In this document: positions 17,798 through 28,365 of the stretch, one piece after another
How positions within the stretch are numbered: the first letter of the stretch is position 1
Layout of the letters: every line of letters starts with the position of its first letter
NCBI RefSeq assembly: GCF_003217475.1
Contig: NZ_QJSP01000008.1
Span: 247,462 to 311,461 of the forward strand
Length of the DNA: 64,000 nt
From: Williamsia limnetica
Lineage (GTDB): Bacteria > Actinomycetota > Actinomycetes > Mycobacteriales > Mycobacteriaceae
Direction of reading: 5' to 3'
Notes under the pieces: generated by a model
What the model was told of the DNA's origin: nothing
Databases searched by the model: none
Seen by the model: only the letters and a program-made list of their open reading frames with translations
Position numbers and translations under genes: made by a program

Positions 17798-17832
17798 GTC
17801 CAACGCCGCCTTGCTCCGAATAGGATCTGCCC

Positions 17833-19992
17833 ATGTTCGCATTCATAGCGCGAGTCGTGGTCGGCCATCCGTGGCGTGTTGTTGCCGGCTGGGTCCTCGT
17901 GGCTGTGGCGATTGCGATCTTCTCACCGAGTCTCGACGATCACACGAGCGGCAACGAGCAGGACTTCTTGCCGAGCTCGTTCGAGTCGATCAAAGCCCAG
18001 GAACTGGGCAACGAGTACTTTCCGGAAACCGCCGGAGCCACCGGTTCGCTGGTGGTCTCCCGGCCCGATGGGGCGCCGATGTCGCCGCAGGACCAACAGA
18101 CGGCCCTGAGTTTGGCGACCACGCTGCAGAACGAGAAGATTCCCGGGGTGACGGGGGTGGTCGGCAGCCCTGCGTCGTTCTCCCCCGACGGGAAGGTGGC
18201 AGCACTGCAGGTCATCTTCGCCGGACAGCCCGGTGAAGACGACGTCGACGCCGCGGTTCCGCTCGTCCGCGCAGACGCGAACAAAGCCCTGCAGGGCACC
18301 GACCTCGAAGCAGGCCTGACGGGTAACGCTGCCATCGAGGTCGACACCGTCACCGCCTACGGCGACGCCACCAAGGTCATCACCATCGCCACGATCGCCC
18401 TCATCCTGCTCACCCTGGGACTGGTCTTCCGCAGCCCGATCATCGCGATCCTGCCGATCGTCGTCATCGGGCTGGTCTTCACTGCGGTGCAAGGCGTGAC
18501 GGCGATGGCCGCGAGCGCCTTCGACTTCGAGGTGAGTACCTCGCTCAGTGCGATCCTGGTGGTCGTACTGTTCGGCGTCGGCACCGACTACATCGTCTTC
18601 CTTCTCTTTCGCTACCGCGAAGAACTGCGGCAGGGCGACAATCCGCCACACGCCATCGCCCTGTCCACCAGGGTCGTCGGCCGGGTCATCACGTCGTCCG
18701 CTCTGACGGTGATCGGCGCCTTCTCTGCCCTGTTCCTCGCAAAACTCGGATCATTGAGTTCTATGGCGCCCGGACTGATCATCGCTGTTGCGCTGATGCT
18801 GATCACGGCACTGACCCTGATCCCCGCCGTGTTCACCATCGTCGGCAGACACCTCTTCTGGCCGCTCGGGCCCGGCCGCGAACCCAAGCGATCCCCGTAC
18901 GGAGCACTCGGGAGTTTCGTCGGACGCCGACCCGCCATCGTGGTCGCGGCCGTCGTCAGCGGTCTCATCGTGTTGGCCGTCTTCAGTTCTGGCTACAAGG
19001 CCACGTACGACACGCTCGCCGAGATGCCGTCGGATACGCCGTCGCAGGAGGCGTTCGACACCCTCGCCGAATCCCTCCCGCCCGGTGCGCTGAGCCCGAC
19101 TCAGGTATATGTGAAAACACCCGGCCCCGTGCCGCAGGACGAGTTGGCGACGCTGGCAACAAATCTCGGCAAAGTACCCGGCGTGTCAGCAGTCGAGCCA
19201 CCGAAACTCAGCACTGACGGCACCGCGGCGTTGGTGAACGTGATCCTGACCGAGGGCCCGTACACGACGGACGCGATCGACACGGTCGAGGGACCGGTAC
19301 GCGACACGGCACGCAGTTCGGTTCCCGATGCAGAGGTCGAGGTCGGCGGTCAGACCTCGACGCTCGTCGACGTCCGATCCCAACTCACCGCCGACACCAA
19401 GCTCGTCATGCCGGTGGCCTTTCTCATCGTCGGCGTGATCCTGGGATTGTTGCTCATGTCGGTTCTCGCCCCACTCAATCTGCTGCTGGGAGTGGGACTC
19501 ACGTTTGCCGCGACTCTCGGCGCGGTCGTGATCGTGTTCCTGCACGGTGCGGGGTTGGTCGGGATCGACTTCTCCACGCCGATCGTGCTCTATCTCTTCG
19601 TCATCGCGATCGGGACGGACTACAACATCCTGCTCGCCGAGCGATTACGGGAAGAGTTCGGTAACGGGCACTCACCACAGAAGGCCGCGCAGATCGCCAT
19701 CTCCAACGACGGCCCCACCGTCGCGGCGTCCGGCACGATCCTCGCACTGACCTTTGCTTCACTCGTGCTCACCGGACTGGACAACCTCAGGGAACTGGGC
19801 GCAGGCGTGGCGATCGGGGTACTGCTGGCCTCGTTGGTGATGGCACCGATGCTGGTACCCGGACTGTCGGTGCTGCAGCGCAGCGCATTCTGGTGGCCCG
19901 CGAACAAGGCCAAACACGCTGGGCCCGGCGATGATGCGGAGCTACCGCCCGGTCCGACGGACCCGGACGACTCGACGCTGGTCAAATCGTGA
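17833..19992 (+). CDS. MMPL/RND family transporter
   Basis: A 719-residue MMPL-type transporter, second in this window. It starts with a membrane segment (VVGHPWRVVAGWVLVAVAIAI), then an extracytoplasmic domain, helices with VLFGVGTDYIVFLLFRYREEL, a second domain and helices with FVIAIGTDYNILLAERLREEF. These GTDY motifs are the proton-relay signatures. The C-terminal tail is short and acidic. It begins 36 bases after the acyl-CoA ligase on the same strand, so it may export a lipid related to that pathway; this is inference. It shares layout but little detail with the first MMPL protein. Confidence 0.9.
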   Translation: MFAFIARVVVGHPWRVVAGWVLVAVAIAIFSPSLDDHTSGNEQDFLPSSFESIKAQELGNEYFPETAGATGSLVVSRPDGAPMSPQDQQTALSLATTLQNEKIPGVTGVVGSPASFSPDGKVAALQVIFAGQPGEDDVDAAVPLVRADANKALQGTDLEAGLTGNAAIEVDTVTAYGDATKVITIATIALILLTLGLVFRSPIIAILPIVVIGLVFTAVQGVTAMAASAFDFEVSTSLSAILVVVLFGVGTDYIVFLLFRYREELRQGDNPPHAIALSTRVVGRVITSSALTVIGAFSALFLAKLGSLSSMAPGLIIAVALMLITALTLIPAVFTIVGRHLFWPLGPGREPKRSPYGALGSFVGRRPAIVVAAVVSGLIVLAVFSSGYKATYDTLAEMPSDTPSQEAFDTLAESLPPGALSPTQVYVKTPGPVPQDELATLATNLGKVPGVSAVEPPKLSTDGTAALVNVILTEGPYTTDAIDTVEGPVRDTARSSVPDAEVEVGGQTSTLVDVRSQLTADTKLVMPVAFLIVGVILGLLLMSVLAPLNLLLGVGLTFAATLGAVVIVFLHGAGLVGIDFSTPIVLYLFVIAIGTDYNILLAERLREEFGNGHSPQKAAQIAISNDGPTVAASGTILALTFASLVLTGLDNLRELGAGVAIGVLLASLVMAPMLVPGLSVLQRSAFWWPANKAKHAGPGDDAELPPGPTDPDDSTLVKS

Positions 19993-20034
19993 ACATGACA
20001 TTCCGCCGACAGGCAGACGAGTAGCATCGGCGAC

Positions 20035-20454
20035 GTGACCGACGCCCCGGTACGCGCCACCAATCGCCTCGACGCCACCCGTGTCCTCGTCTACAGCGAC
20101 GACGCGAGCGTTCGACGGCAGGTCATCGCCGCGCTCGGGGACCATCCGCCGTCAGGATTGGCCCCGTTTGTCTACGTCGAGGTCGCCACGGCTGCGGGGG
20201 TACTCCGCGAGATGGATGCGGGCGCCATCGATCTGGTGATCCTCGACGGCGAGGCAGCGCCCGCCGGCGGGATGGGCATCGCCAAACAGCTCAAGGACGA
20301 GATCGATCGGTGCCCGCCCGTTCTGCTCCTGACCGGCCGTCCTGAGGACCGCTGGCTGGCACGATGGTCGCAGGCCGAGGCCGTGGTACCGCGACCTATC
20401 GACCCCTTCCGGCTCACCGCAGCTGTCATCGGGATCTTTGCGCCTACGGTGTAA
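20035..20454 (+). CDS. Receiver-domain-only response regulator upstream of nuo
   Basis: A 139-residue protein consisting only of a CheY-like receiver. The acidic pair is D22/D23 (VYSDDASV), the phosphoacceptor is D71 (VILDGEAAP) and the Thr is T100 (LLLTGRP). The position usually held by the invariant lysine is R120 (VVPRPIDPF). There is no output domain, so it must act by protein contact. A receiver-only protein also precedes nuo in M. tuberculosis (Rv3143), so the position is conserved and a link to complex I is likely but unproven. The start is a GTG at 20035. Confidence 0.88.
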   Translation: MTDAPVRATNRLDATRVLVYSDDASVRRQVIAALGDHPPSGLAPFVYVEVATAAGVLREMDAGAIDLVILDGEAAPAGGMGIAKQLKDEIDRCPPVLLLTGRPEDRWLARWSQAEAVVPRPIDPFRLTAAVIGIFAPTV

Positions 20455-20596
20455 TCCCCTGCAGTGCCCTGATTCCTCACGAGATGGGCGCTGCCGGCAT
20501 CAGTCATTTATGAGCAATACAGATAACTGCAATGACAAATCGGCACCTTTTGCGGGGCTCATAACGCGGGCATCAGGACCATCGCCGCCGGTAGTG

Positions 20597-20612
20597 TGTG
20601 TCTCAGATCACA
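20597..20612. promoter_or_regulatory. CRP-like binding site upstream of nuoA
   Basis: TGTGT-N6-TCACA matches the CRP/Cmr consensus TGTGA-N6-TCACA at all but one base, and the dyad extends by one further base pair on each side. It lies about 107 bases upstream of nuoA in the 265-base gap after the receiver gene, which must contain the nuo promoter. Control by a CRP-type regulator is inferred from the match. Confidence 0.55.
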
Positions 20613-20719
20613 CGCAGCCCTGGGTGGTCGCCACGACCGGACGTATCGGCTCGTCAATCCCCCGGTCGCCCGACCGCCTCTCCGCCCGCCGTTTCGCGCG
20701 AAAGGAGGAACGTCCGCCG

Positions 20720-21115
20720 ATGAACCTCTACGTCCCGATTCTGGTGCTCGGCGCCATCGCGGTCGCATTCGCCGTCGTGTCGGCGATGCTCGCGAACCTG
20801 GTCGGCCCACGCCGGTACAACCGGGCCAAACTCGAAGCGTATGAGTGCGGTATCGAACCCGTCCCGAATCCGCTGGGCGGCTTGGGTTCCGGAAATCTTG
20901 CCGCCAGCGGCACCGGACAACGCATCCCGGTCAAGTATTACCTGACCGCGATGCTGTTCATCATCTTCGACATCGAGATCGTGTTCCTCTATCCCTGGGC
21001 CGTGTACTTCGACTCCCTCGGACTCTTCGGTCTCATCGCCATGGCACTGTTCGTCTTCAACGTGTCGGTGGCGTATGCCTACGAGTGGAGGCGTGGCGGC
21101 CTCAGCTGGGATTGA
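20720..21115 (+). CDS. nuoA: NADH-quinone oxidoreductase subunit A
   Basis: A 131-residue membrane subunit of complex I with three transmembrane helices ([60 protein letters not shown]). The loop [13 protein letters not shown] and [13 protein letters not shown] are the family signatures lining the quinone channel. The start ATG follows AAAGGAGG. First gene of the nuoA-N operon. Confidence 0.97.
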   Translation: MNLYVPILVLGAIAVAFAVVSAMLANLVGPRRYNRAKLEAYECGIEPVPNPLGGLGSGNLAASGTGQRIPVKYYLTAMLFIIFDIEIVFLYPWAVYFDSLGLFGLIAMALFVFNVSVAYAYEWRRGGLSWD

Positions 21116-21150
21116 CCGCACACCAAGCAGTTTCGGAAAGAGTGACCACC

Positions 21151-21705
21151 ATGGGTCTGGAAGAAAAGCTACCGAGCGGATTCCTTCTGAGCACCGTCGA
21201 GGGACTCGCTGGATACATGCGTAAGGGCTCTCTGTGGCCGGCCACGTTCGGACTGGCCTGCTGCGCCATCGAGATGATGGCCACCAGCGGTGGCCGGTTC
21301 GACATCGCCCGCTTCGGAATGGAAGCCTTCCGGGCGTCCCCCCGTCAGGCCGACCTCATGATCGTCGCCGGCCGGGTCAGCCAGAAGATGGCCCCGGTAC
21401 TCCGCCAGATCTACGATCAGATGGCCGAGCCCAAATGGGTTCTGGCGATGGGGGTCTGCGCGTCGTCCGGCGGGATGTTCAACAATTACGCCATCGTCCA
21501 GGGCGTCGATCATGTCGTCCCGGTCGACATCTACCTCCCCGGTTGCCCACCGCGTCCGGAAATGTTGCTGCACGCCATTCTCAAACTGCACGAGAAGATC
21601 GGTGAGATGCCGCTCGGCGTCGACCGCGAAGCGGCGATCGCAGCCGCAGAACAGGCCGCGATGGCGGCGACGCCGACCATCGAGATGAAGGGTCTGCTGC
21701 GATGA
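21151..21705 (+). CDS. nuoB: NADH-quinone oxidoreductase subunit B
   Basis: A 184-residue peripheral subunit that holds the terminal [4Fe-4S] cluster N2, which passes electrons to quinone. The cluster cysteines are in [10 protein letters not shown] (tandem pair), [10 protein letters not shown] and [10 protein letters not shown]. It is slightly longer than minimal NuoB proteins because of an Ala-rich C-terminus. It follows nuoA by 35 bases and overlaps nuoC by 4 (ATGA). Confidence 0.97.
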   Translation: MGLEEKLPSGFLLSTVEGLAGYMRKGSLWPATFGLACCAIEMMATSGGRFDIARFGMEAFRASPRQADLMIVAGRVSQKMAPVLRQIYDQMAEPKWVLAMGVCASSGGMFNNYAIVQGVDHVVPVDIYLPGCPPRPEMLLHAILKLHEKIGEMPLGVDREAAIAAAEQAAMAATPTIEMKGLLR

Positions 21706-22403
21706 CACCGGACGGCACTGACCAGAGCCGCGAGGGCGACCGCGAGGTCATCGGGATCCGGCGTGGGCTGTTCGGGGTCCGCGGCAGCGGCGACACCTCG
21801 GGATATGGCCGCCTGGTCCGCCCCGTCTCACTGCCCGGCAGTACGCCCCGACCCTACGGCGGCCACTTCGACGAGATCGTCGACCTGTTGACCGAGGCGT
21901 TGTCGTCGGAGGGGCATCCCGGCGCCGAAGAAGCACTGGAGAAGGTGGTGGTGTTTCGCGACGAACTGACGTTGCACGTGCGCGCGCAGCATCTTCCGGT
22001 GGTCGCTTCCGTACTCCGCGACGATCCTGCTCTGAGATTCGAACTCAGCCTGGGCGTCAGCGGTGTGCACTATCCCGATGAGACCGGCCGCGAACTGCAC
22101 GCGACGTACCCACTGCTGTCGATCACCCACAACCGGCGGGTGCGCCTGGAGGTTGCCGTGGCCGACAGCAGTCCTCACATCCCGTCGCTGTACGACATCT
22201 ATCCCACCTGCGACTGGCACGAACGCGAGACGTACGACTTCTTCGGGATCATCTTCGACGGCCATCCGTCGCTGACCAGAATCGAGATGCCCGACGACTG
22301 GGAGGGCCACCCGCAACGCAAGGACTATCCCCTCGGTGGGATCCCGGTCGAGTTCAAGGGCGCTCGCATCGCCCCTCCCGATCAGCGGAGGTCGTACAAC
22401 TGA
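21702..22403 (+). CDS. nuoC: NADH-quinone oxidoreductase subunit C
   Basis: A 233-residue subunit of the peripheral arm, separate from NuoD (not fused as in E. coli). The 30-kDa-subunit signature is [26 protein letters not shown] followed by RKDYPL, given here as [15 protein letters not shown] and [12 protein letters not shown]. The N-terminal 70 residues are variable and charged. It overlaps nuoB by 4 bases and nuoD by 1 (TGATG). Confidence 0.96.
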   Translation: MTPDGTDQSREGDREVIGIRRGLFGVRGSGDTSGYGRLVRPVSLPGSTPRPYGGHFDEIVDLLTEALSSEGHPGAEEALEKVVVFRDELTLHVRAQHLPVVASVLRDDPALRFELSLGVSGVHYPDETGRELHATYPLLSITHNRRVRLEVAVADSSPHIPSLYDIYPTCDWHERETYDFFGIIFDGHPSLTRIEMPDDWEGHPQRKDYPLGGIPVEFKGARIAPPDQRRSYN

Positions 22404-23728
22404 TGAGCGAACACGTCGAGCAGAACAACATCGCCGAACCGCAGGGGCGCCTCTACAGCGCGTCCGGTCAGGACTGGGATGAGGTGGCGAGCGCCGCCAC
22501 CGAGGCAGGCGAAGAGCGCATCGTGGTCAACATGGGGCCACAGCACCCGTCCACACACGGCGTCTTGCGACTGATCCTGGTCCTCGACGGAGAAACCGTC
22601 ACCGAGGCCAGATGCGGAATCGGCTACCTGCACACAGGAATCGAAAAGAACCTCGAGTTCCGCAACTGGACCCAGGGCGTCACCTTCGTGACCCGCATGG
22701 ACTACCTCTCCCCGTTCTTCAACGAGACGGCCTACTGCCTGGGTGTGGAGAAGCTGCTCGACATCACCGACGCCATCCCGGAGCGGGTCAACGTCATCCG
22801 CGTCATGCTGATGGAACTCAATCGGGTGTCGTCACATCTGGTCGCCTTGGCCACCGGCGGTATGGAACTCGGCGCGGTGACCGCGATGTTGTTCGGCTTC
22901 CGAGAGCGAGAGCTGATCCTCGACGTCTTCGAGATGATCACCGGACTGCGAATGAATCACGCGTTCATCAGGCCCGGCGGACTCGCCCAAGATCTCCCCG
23001 ACGGTGCGGTGGAAAAGATCCGTGACCTGCTCAAGGTGATGCCGGGACGACTACGCGACGTCGAAGACCTGTTGAGCGAGAACTACATCTGGAAAGCACG
23101 TACCCAGGGGATCGGGTACCTCGACCTCACCGGATGCATGGCACTCGGAATCACCGGTCCCGTGCTGAGGGCCACCGGCCTGCCCCACGACCTGCGCCGG
23201 TCTGCGCCGTACTGCGGCTACGAGAACTACGAGTTCGATGTCATCACCGACACCGCATGTGACTCGTATGGCCGCTATCAGATCCGGATCAAAGAGATGA
23301 AGGAGTCGCTGAAGATCGTCGAACAGTGTCTCGATCGATTGCGGCCGGGTCCGATCATGGTCGAGGACCAGAAGATTGCGTGGCCCGCCGATCTCACGGT
23401 CGGCAAGGACGGACTCGGCAACTCGCCCGAGCACATCTCCAACATCATGGGTTCGTCCATGGAAGGTCTCATCCACCACTTCAAGCTTGTCACCGAGGGC
23501 ATGCGGGTGCCCGCGGGGCAGGTCTACGTCTCCGTCGAATCGCCGCGCGGCGAACTCGGGGTGCACATGGTCAGCGACGGCGGCACCAGACCCTATCGCG
23601 TCCACTTTCGCGACCCGTCGTTCACGAATCTGCAAGCGGTGGCGGCGATGTGCGAGGGCGGGATGATCTCGGACGTGATCGCGGCAGTCGCGGGCATCGA
23701 CCCGGTGATGGGAGGTGTCGACCGATGA
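22403..23728 (+). CDS. nuoD: NADH-quinone oxidoreductase subunit D
   Basis: A 441-residue peripheral-arm subunit forming the quinone pocket with Nuo[15 protein letters not shown] near residue 40 contains the quinone-site histidine, [10 protein letters not shown] follows, and [20 protein letters not shown] is the C-terminal signature; the family derives from the [NiFe]-hydrogenase large subunit. Length is normal for the unfused form. It overlaps nuoE by 4 bases. Confidence 0.97.
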   Translation: MSEHVEQNNIAEPQGRLYSASGQDWDEVASAATEAGEERIVVNMGPQHPSTHGVLRLILVLDGETVTEARCGIGYLHTGIEKNLEFRNWTQGVTFVTRMDYLSPFFNETAYCLGVEKLLDITDAIPERVNVIRVMLMELNRVSSHLVALATGGMELGAVTAMLFGFRERELILDVFEMITGLRMNHAFIRPGGLAQDLPDGAVEKIRDLLKVMPGRLRDVEDLLSENYIWKARTQGIGYLDLTGCMALGITGPVLRATGLPHDLRRSAPYCGYENYEFDVITDTACDSYGRYQIRIKEMKESLKIVEQCLDRLRPGPIMVEDQKIAWPADLTVGKDGLGNSPEHISNIMGSSMEGLIHHFKLVTEGMRVPAGQVYVSVESPRGELGVHMVSDGGTRPYRVHFRDPSFTNLQAVAAMCEGGMISDVIAAVAGIDPVMGGVDR

Positions 23729-24627
23729 CGGCAGAACCGGTGTTCATCGATTTCGCGATGCACCACGAGACCACGGTGCACCGATATGCGAGTGACATCC
23801 TCGCCCGGCTCGAGGCCGACGCCGCCGAGATCATCGCGCGCTATCCGAGTCCACGGTCGGCGTTGCTCCCGCTACTGCACCTGGTCCAGAGTGAGGACGG
23901 GTACGTCACCCCAACCGGAATCGGTTTCTGCGCAGACCAACTGAGCCTGACCCCGGCAGAGGTCACAGCGGTGTCGACGTTCTATTCGATGTACCGGCGC
24001 CGCGAGACCGGCGATTACCTGGTCGGGGTGTGCACCAACACGCTGTGTGCGGTGATGGGCGGCGACGAGATCCTGGCCGATCTGAGCGAGTACCTCGGCG
24101 TCGAGGCCGGCGGGACGACTGCCGATGGCACCATCACCCTGGAGCACATCGAGTGCAACGCCGCCTGCGACTACGCACCGGTGGTGATGGTCAACTGGGA
24201 GTTCTTCGACAACCAGACGCCACGCTCGGGCCGAGAACTGGTCGACGCATTGCGCGGCGGCGAGCAGGTGACACCCACTCGCGGTGCACCGTTGTGCACG
24301 TTCCGCGAGACAGCGAGGTTCCTGGCCGGTTTTGCGGACACCCGCGCCGGCGCTTCTGATGCCGCCGTGCCCGGTGACGCGACGCTGGCGGGCCTGCGGA
24401 TCGCTCGTGAGCAGGGCATGGAGACACCGGCACCGGAAGCCTCGGGCGATGCGTCCGGTCCTGATGACCAACGGGCGGCCGCCGAGTCGGTGGCAGACAA
24501 GCCCGCACCAGCACCGGGAACGACGGCGCCACCTACGTCGGGTTCCTCCGAGACCGCACCTGACAGTCCTGTCGCAGACGGCCCAAAACACCCTGTCGGA
24601 GACAGCCCCGAAGACAAGGAGGCGTGA
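23725..24627 (+). CDS. nuoE: NADH-quinone oxidoreductase subunit E, with C-terminal extension
   Basis: A 300-residue subunit holding the [2Fe-2S] cluster N1a next to the FMN. Cluster cysteines are in VCTNTLCAV and [12 protein letters not shown]. The conserved thioredoxin-like domain ends near residue 205; the remaining ~95 residues are rich in Ala, Pro, Ser, Asp and Thr and look disordered. E. coli NuoE is about 166 residues, so this tail is an addition. ATG at 23725 overlaps the nuoD stop (ATGA); nuoF begins one base after the stop. Confidence 0.95.
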   Translation: MTAEPVFIDFAMHHETTVHRYASDILARLEADAAEIIARYPSPRSALLPLLHLVQSEDGYVTPTGIGFCADQLSLTPAEVTAVSTFYSMYRRRETGDYLVGVCTNTLCAVMGGDEILADLSEYLGVEAGGTTADGTITLEHIECNAACDYAPVVMVNWEFFDNQTPRSGRELVDALRGGEQVTPTRGAPLCTFRETARFLAGFADTRAGASDAAVPGDATLAGLRIAREQGMETPAPEASGDASGPDDQRAAAESVADKPAPAPGTTAPPTSGSSETAPDSPVADGPKHPVGDSPEDKEA

Positions 24628-24628
24628 G

Positions 24629-25930
24629 ATGCCTTTGTCACCGGTGCTGTCACGTCATTGGGACGAACCCGAGTCGTGGACCCTGGACAACTACCGCCGC
24701 CACGATGGCTACGAGGCGCTGCGCCTGGCCCTGAAGATGGACCCCGACGCGCTCATCGCCTCCGTCAAGGCATCAGGTTTGCGTGGACGCGGCGGGGCGG
24801 GCTTCCCGACCGGCATGAAGTGGTCGTTCATCCCGCAAGGCGATGGCAAGCCCCACTATCTGGTGGTCAATGCCGACGAGTCGGAACCGGGTACGTGCAA
24901 GGACATGCCCCTGCTGCTGGCGACCCCGCACGTACTGATCGAGGGGATCATCATCGCCGCGTACGCGATCCGCGCGGCCAAGGCGTTCATCTACGTACGG
25001 GGCGAGGTGATCCCGGTACTGCGCAGACTGCAGACCGCCGTGGCGGAGGCCCGGGAGGCAGGCCTGCTCGGCACCGACATCCTCGGTTCGGGTTTCGACC
25101 TCGACGTGGTCGTACACGCCGGTGCCGGGGCCTATATCTGCGGTGAGGAGACCGCGCTGCTCGATTCGCTGGAAGGCAGACGCGGGCAACCTCGCCTTCG
25201 TCCCCCGTTCCCCGCCGTTGCCGGCCTGTACGCCAGTCCCACCGTCGTCAACAATGTCGAGTCGATCGCCAGTGTGCCGCCGATCATCCTGCACGGCAAC
25301 GACTGGTTCCAGAGCATGGGGACCGAGAAGTCACCCGGCTTCACGCTCTACTCACTGTCAGGCCATGTCACCACGCCGGGTCAGTACGAGGCCCCCCTCG
25401 GCATCACGCTGCGTGAGCTCCTCGACTACGCGGGTGGTGTGCGCGCAGGCCACGAACTCAAGTTCTGGACCCCGGGCGGCTCGTCGACGCCGATCTTCAC
25501 CGCAGATCACCTCGACGTCACGCTCGACTACGAAGGCGTCGGTGCAGCCGGTTCCATGTTGGGTACCAAGGCCTTGCAGATCTTCGACGAGACAACCTGC
25601 GTGGTACGGGCCGTGCTGCGGTGGACCGAGTTCTACGCCCACGAATCGTGCGGCAAGTGCACGCCGTGCCGTGAGGGCACATATTGGCTGGTGCAGATCC
25701 TGCAGGGACTCGAGGAGGGAACCGGCACCGCCGACGATCTCCAAAAGCTCCTCGACATCGCCGACAGCATTCTCGGCAAATCGTTCTGCGCACTGGGTGA
25801 CGGCGCAGCGAGCCCGATCATGTCCTCGGTCAAGTACTTCCGCGACGAGTACGTCGAACATGTGCGCGGCGCCGGTTGCCCGTTCGATGCCGCCCGATCG
25901 ACCCTGTTCGAGAAAGTGGGCGCGCCATGA
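24629..25930 (+). CDS. nuoF: NADH-quinone oxidoreductase subunit F
   Basis: A 433-residue catalytic subunit that oxidises NADH and carries FMN and a [4Fe-4S] cluster (N3). [16 protein letters not shown] and [12 protein letters not shown] are nucleotide-site motifs. [21 protein letters not shown] is the family signature, given here as [18 protein letters not shown], and [12 protein letters not shown] plus a downstream cysteine bind the cluster. AAGGAGG precedes the ATG at 24629. It overlaps nuoG by 4 bases. Confidence 0.97.
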   Translation: MPLSPVLSRHWDEPESWTLDNYRRHDGYEALRLALKMDPDALIASVKASGLRGRGGAGFPTGMKWSFIPQGDGKPHYLVVNADESEPGTCKDMPLLLATPHVLIEGIIIAAYAIRAAKAFIYVRGEVIPVLRRLQTAVAEAREAGLLGTDILGSGFDLDVVVHAGAGAYICGEETALLDSLEGRRGQPRLRPPFPAVAGLYASPTVVNNVESIASVPPIILHGNDWFQSMGTEKSPGFTLYSLSGHVTTPGQYEAPLGITLRELLDYAGGVRAGHELKFWTPGGSSTPIFTADHLDVTLDYEGVGAAGSMLGTKALQIFDETTCVVRAVLRWTEFYAHESCGKCTPCREGTYWLVQILQGLEEGTGTADDLQKLLDIADSILGKSFCALGDGAASPIMSSVKYFRDEYVEHVRGAGCPFDAARSTLFEKVGAP

Positions 25931-28365
25931 CGGTGACCAACAACTCGGTGCCGGCGGACACGGCCCCGGCCGACCTCATGTCCATCACCATCGATGGAAA
26001 TCCGCTCCAGGTACCCAAGGGCATCTTGGTGATCCGCGCGGCAGAACTCATCGGGGTGCAGATCCCGCGCTTCTGCGATCATCCACTGCTCGAACCGGTA
26101 GGCGCGTGCCGACAATGCCTGGTCGAGGTCGAAGGGCAGCGCAAACCGCTCGCCTCGTGTACCACCACGGTCACCGACGGCATGGTGGTCAAGACCCAGC
26201 TCACCTCGGAGAGTGCTGAAAAGGCGCAGCGCGGCGTCATGGAACTGCTGTTGATCAACCACCCGCTGGACTGCCCGGTCTGCGACAAGGGTGGCGAGTG
26301 TCCACTACAGAATCAGGCGATGTCCACCGGCCGCACCGAATCGCGATTCGATGGCGTCAAACGTACGTTCCCCAAACCGATCCCACTGTCTTCGGAGGTA
26401 TTGCTCGACCGCGAACGCTGCGTGCTGTGCGCGCGCTGTACCCGGTTCTCGGAGCAGGTCGCCGGAGATCCGTTCATCGACCTTCTCGAACGCGGTGCCC
26501 AGCAGCAGGTCGGGATCGCGCAGGACGAACCCTTCGAATCCTACTTCTCCGGGAACACCGTGCAGATCTGTCCGGTGGGCGCGCTGACCGGTGCGGCGTA
26601 CCGTTTCCGGGCCCGGCCTTTCGACCTGGTCTCCACCCCGAGCGTGTGTGAGCACTGCGCGAGTGGGTGCGCGCAGCGCACCGACCATCGGCGCGGAAAA
26701 GTGCTGCGCCGACTGGCCGGTGACGATCCCGAGGTCAACGAGGAATGGAATTGCGACAAGGGGCGCTGGGCATTCACCTACGAAACAGCTCGCGACCGCA
26801 TCACCACCCCGCTGATCCGGGGCGCCGACGGCACCCTGGAGGCGGCGTCGTGGTCTGCCGCGCTGGCCATTGCGGCCACCGGCTTGAAGGCAGCCCACGG
26901 CCGGGCAGGTGTCCTGGTGGGCGGCCGGGCCACTGCCGAAGATGCCTACGCCTACGCCAAGTTCGCGCGAACGGCACTGGGCACCAACAATGTCGACTTC
27001 CGGAGTCGCGCGCACTCGCCGGAGGAAGCCGGATTCCTGGCCGCCCACATCGCAGGGCGACCGATGAACCTGACCTACGACGACCTCGAGAAGGCGCCGG
27101 CGGTGCTGCTGGCCGGCTTCGAGCCGGAAGAGGAATCGCCGATCATCTTCCTGCGCCTGCGCAAGGCGGTGCGCAAGAACGGGCTGACCGTGGTGTCCAT
27201 CGCGACGCACGCCAGCAAGGGCCTGCAGAAATTGTCCGGCGGACTCCTCCAGGTGATGCCCGGCACCGAACGCACCGCACTCGAACGACTTCGCGATTCG
27301 GAATTGTTGCGAGCGCCGGGGTCGGTGATCCTGGTCGGCGAACGTCTGGCAACGTCACCCGGGGCTCTGAGCGCCGCTGCAGCTCTGGCGATCACGACGG
27401 GCGCCCGCATCGGGTGGGTGCCTCGCCGCGCCGGCGAACGAGGAGCGCTCGAGGTCGGCGCCCTGGGCAATCTGCTGCCCGGAGGTCGGCCCGTCGTCGA
27501 CGCGCAGGCGCGTCGACAGGTGGCACAGATCTGGGGAACCGAGCCGCCCGCTGCGGAAGGACTGGGCACCGACGAGATCCTGGCGCAGGCGGCCTCCGGC
27601 GATCTCGGCGCCCTCCTCATCGGCGGCGTCGACGTGTCCGATCTCCCCGACCCCGTGGCGGCCCTGGCGGCCGTCGATGCCGCACCGTTCGTCATCAGCC
27701 TGGAGTTGCGACAGAGCGCGGTGACCGACCGCGCCGACGTCGTGCTGCCGGTGTCGACGGTGGTCCGCAAGAGCGGCACCTTCGTCGACTGGGAGGGACG
27801 GCCACGCTCGTTCGACGCCGCCCTGCCCAGCGACGGGGCCATGGCCGACCACCGCGTGCTCGACGCCCTCGCCCACCAGATGGGCCGTGAGCTCGGGCTA
27901 CCGACCGCTGAGCATGCGCGCGACGAACTCGCCCGGCTCGGTCCCTGGGACGGAGACCTTCCCGGCGGACCCTCACTACGCGAGACCTTGTCCGGTACCA
28001 GCCCAACCCCTGCCATCGCTGCGCCGGCTATCGGCGCCGGTGAAGCGATCCTCACAGGGTGGCGCATGCTGCTCGACGCGGGACGCCTGCAGGATGGTGA
28101 ACCGCATCTGGCCGGAACCGCCCGGCGGCCGGTGATCAGGTTGTCGGCCGCCACAGCCGCCGAGAACGGCCTGGCAGCAGGCGAACTCGTCACGGTCAGC
28201 ACGGACCGGGGTTCGATCACCCTGCCCCTCGAGGTCACCCGGCTACCCGATCGCGTGGTGTGGGTGCCCCTCAACTCTCCAGGGAGTGCGGTGTACCGCG
28301 ATCTCGGACCCGTTGTCGGAGCTCCGGTCCGGATCAGTCGAGCGAATCGGACGGAGGACGCATGA
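25927..28365 (+). CDS. nuoG: NADH-quinone oxidoreductase subunit G
   Basis: An 812-residue iron-sulfur subunit of the peripheral arm. An N-terminal [2Fe-2S] ferredoxin domain ([21 protein letters not shown], given as [12 protein letters not shown] with an upstream Cys) is followed by [14 protein letters not shown] and [10 protein letters not shown] for two [4Fe-4S] clusters. [13 protein letters not shown] with a distant [10 protein letters not shown] matches the extra N7 cluster known from E. coli and Thermus. The rest is a molybdopterin-oxidoreductase-like domain without cofactor. ATG at 25927 overlaps the nuoF stop. Confidence 0.96.
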   Translation: MTVTNNSVPADTAPADLMSITIDGNPLQVPKGILVIRAAELIGVQIPRFCDHPLLEPVGACRQCLVEVEGQRKPLASCTTTVTDGMVVKTQLTSESAEKAQRGVMELLLINHPLDCPVCDKGGECPLQNQAMSTGRTESRFDGVKRTFPKPIPLSSEVLLDRERCVLCARCTRFSEQVAGDPFIDLLERGAQQQVGIAQDEPFESYFSGNTVQICPVGALTGAAYRFRARPFDLVSTPSVCEHCASGCAQRTDHRRGKVLRRLAGDDPEVNEEWNCDKGRWAFTYETARDRITTPLIRGADGTLEAASWSAALAIAATGLKAAHGRAGVLVGGRATAEDAYAYAKFARTALGTNNVDFRSRAHSPEEAGFLAAHIAGRPMNLTYDDLEKAPAVLLAGFEPEEESPIIFLRLRKAVRKNGLTVVSIATHASKGLQKLSGGLLQVMPGTERTALERLRDSELLRAPGSVILVGERLATSPGALSAAAALAITTGARIGWVPRRAGERGALEVGALGNLLPGGRPVVDAQARRQVAQIWGTEPPAAEGLGTDEILAQAASGDLGALLIGGVDVSDLPDPVAALAAVDAAPFVISLELRQSAVTDRADVVLPVSTVVRKSGTFVDWEGRPRSFDAALPSDGAMADHRVLDALAHQMGRELGLPTAEHARDELARLGPWDGDLPGGPSLRETLSGTSPTPAIAAPAIGAGEAILTGWRMLLDAGRLQDGEPHLAGTARRPVIRLSAATAAENGLAAGELVTVSTDRGSITLPLEVTRLPDRVVWVPLNSPGSAVYRDLGPVVGAPVRISRANRTEDA

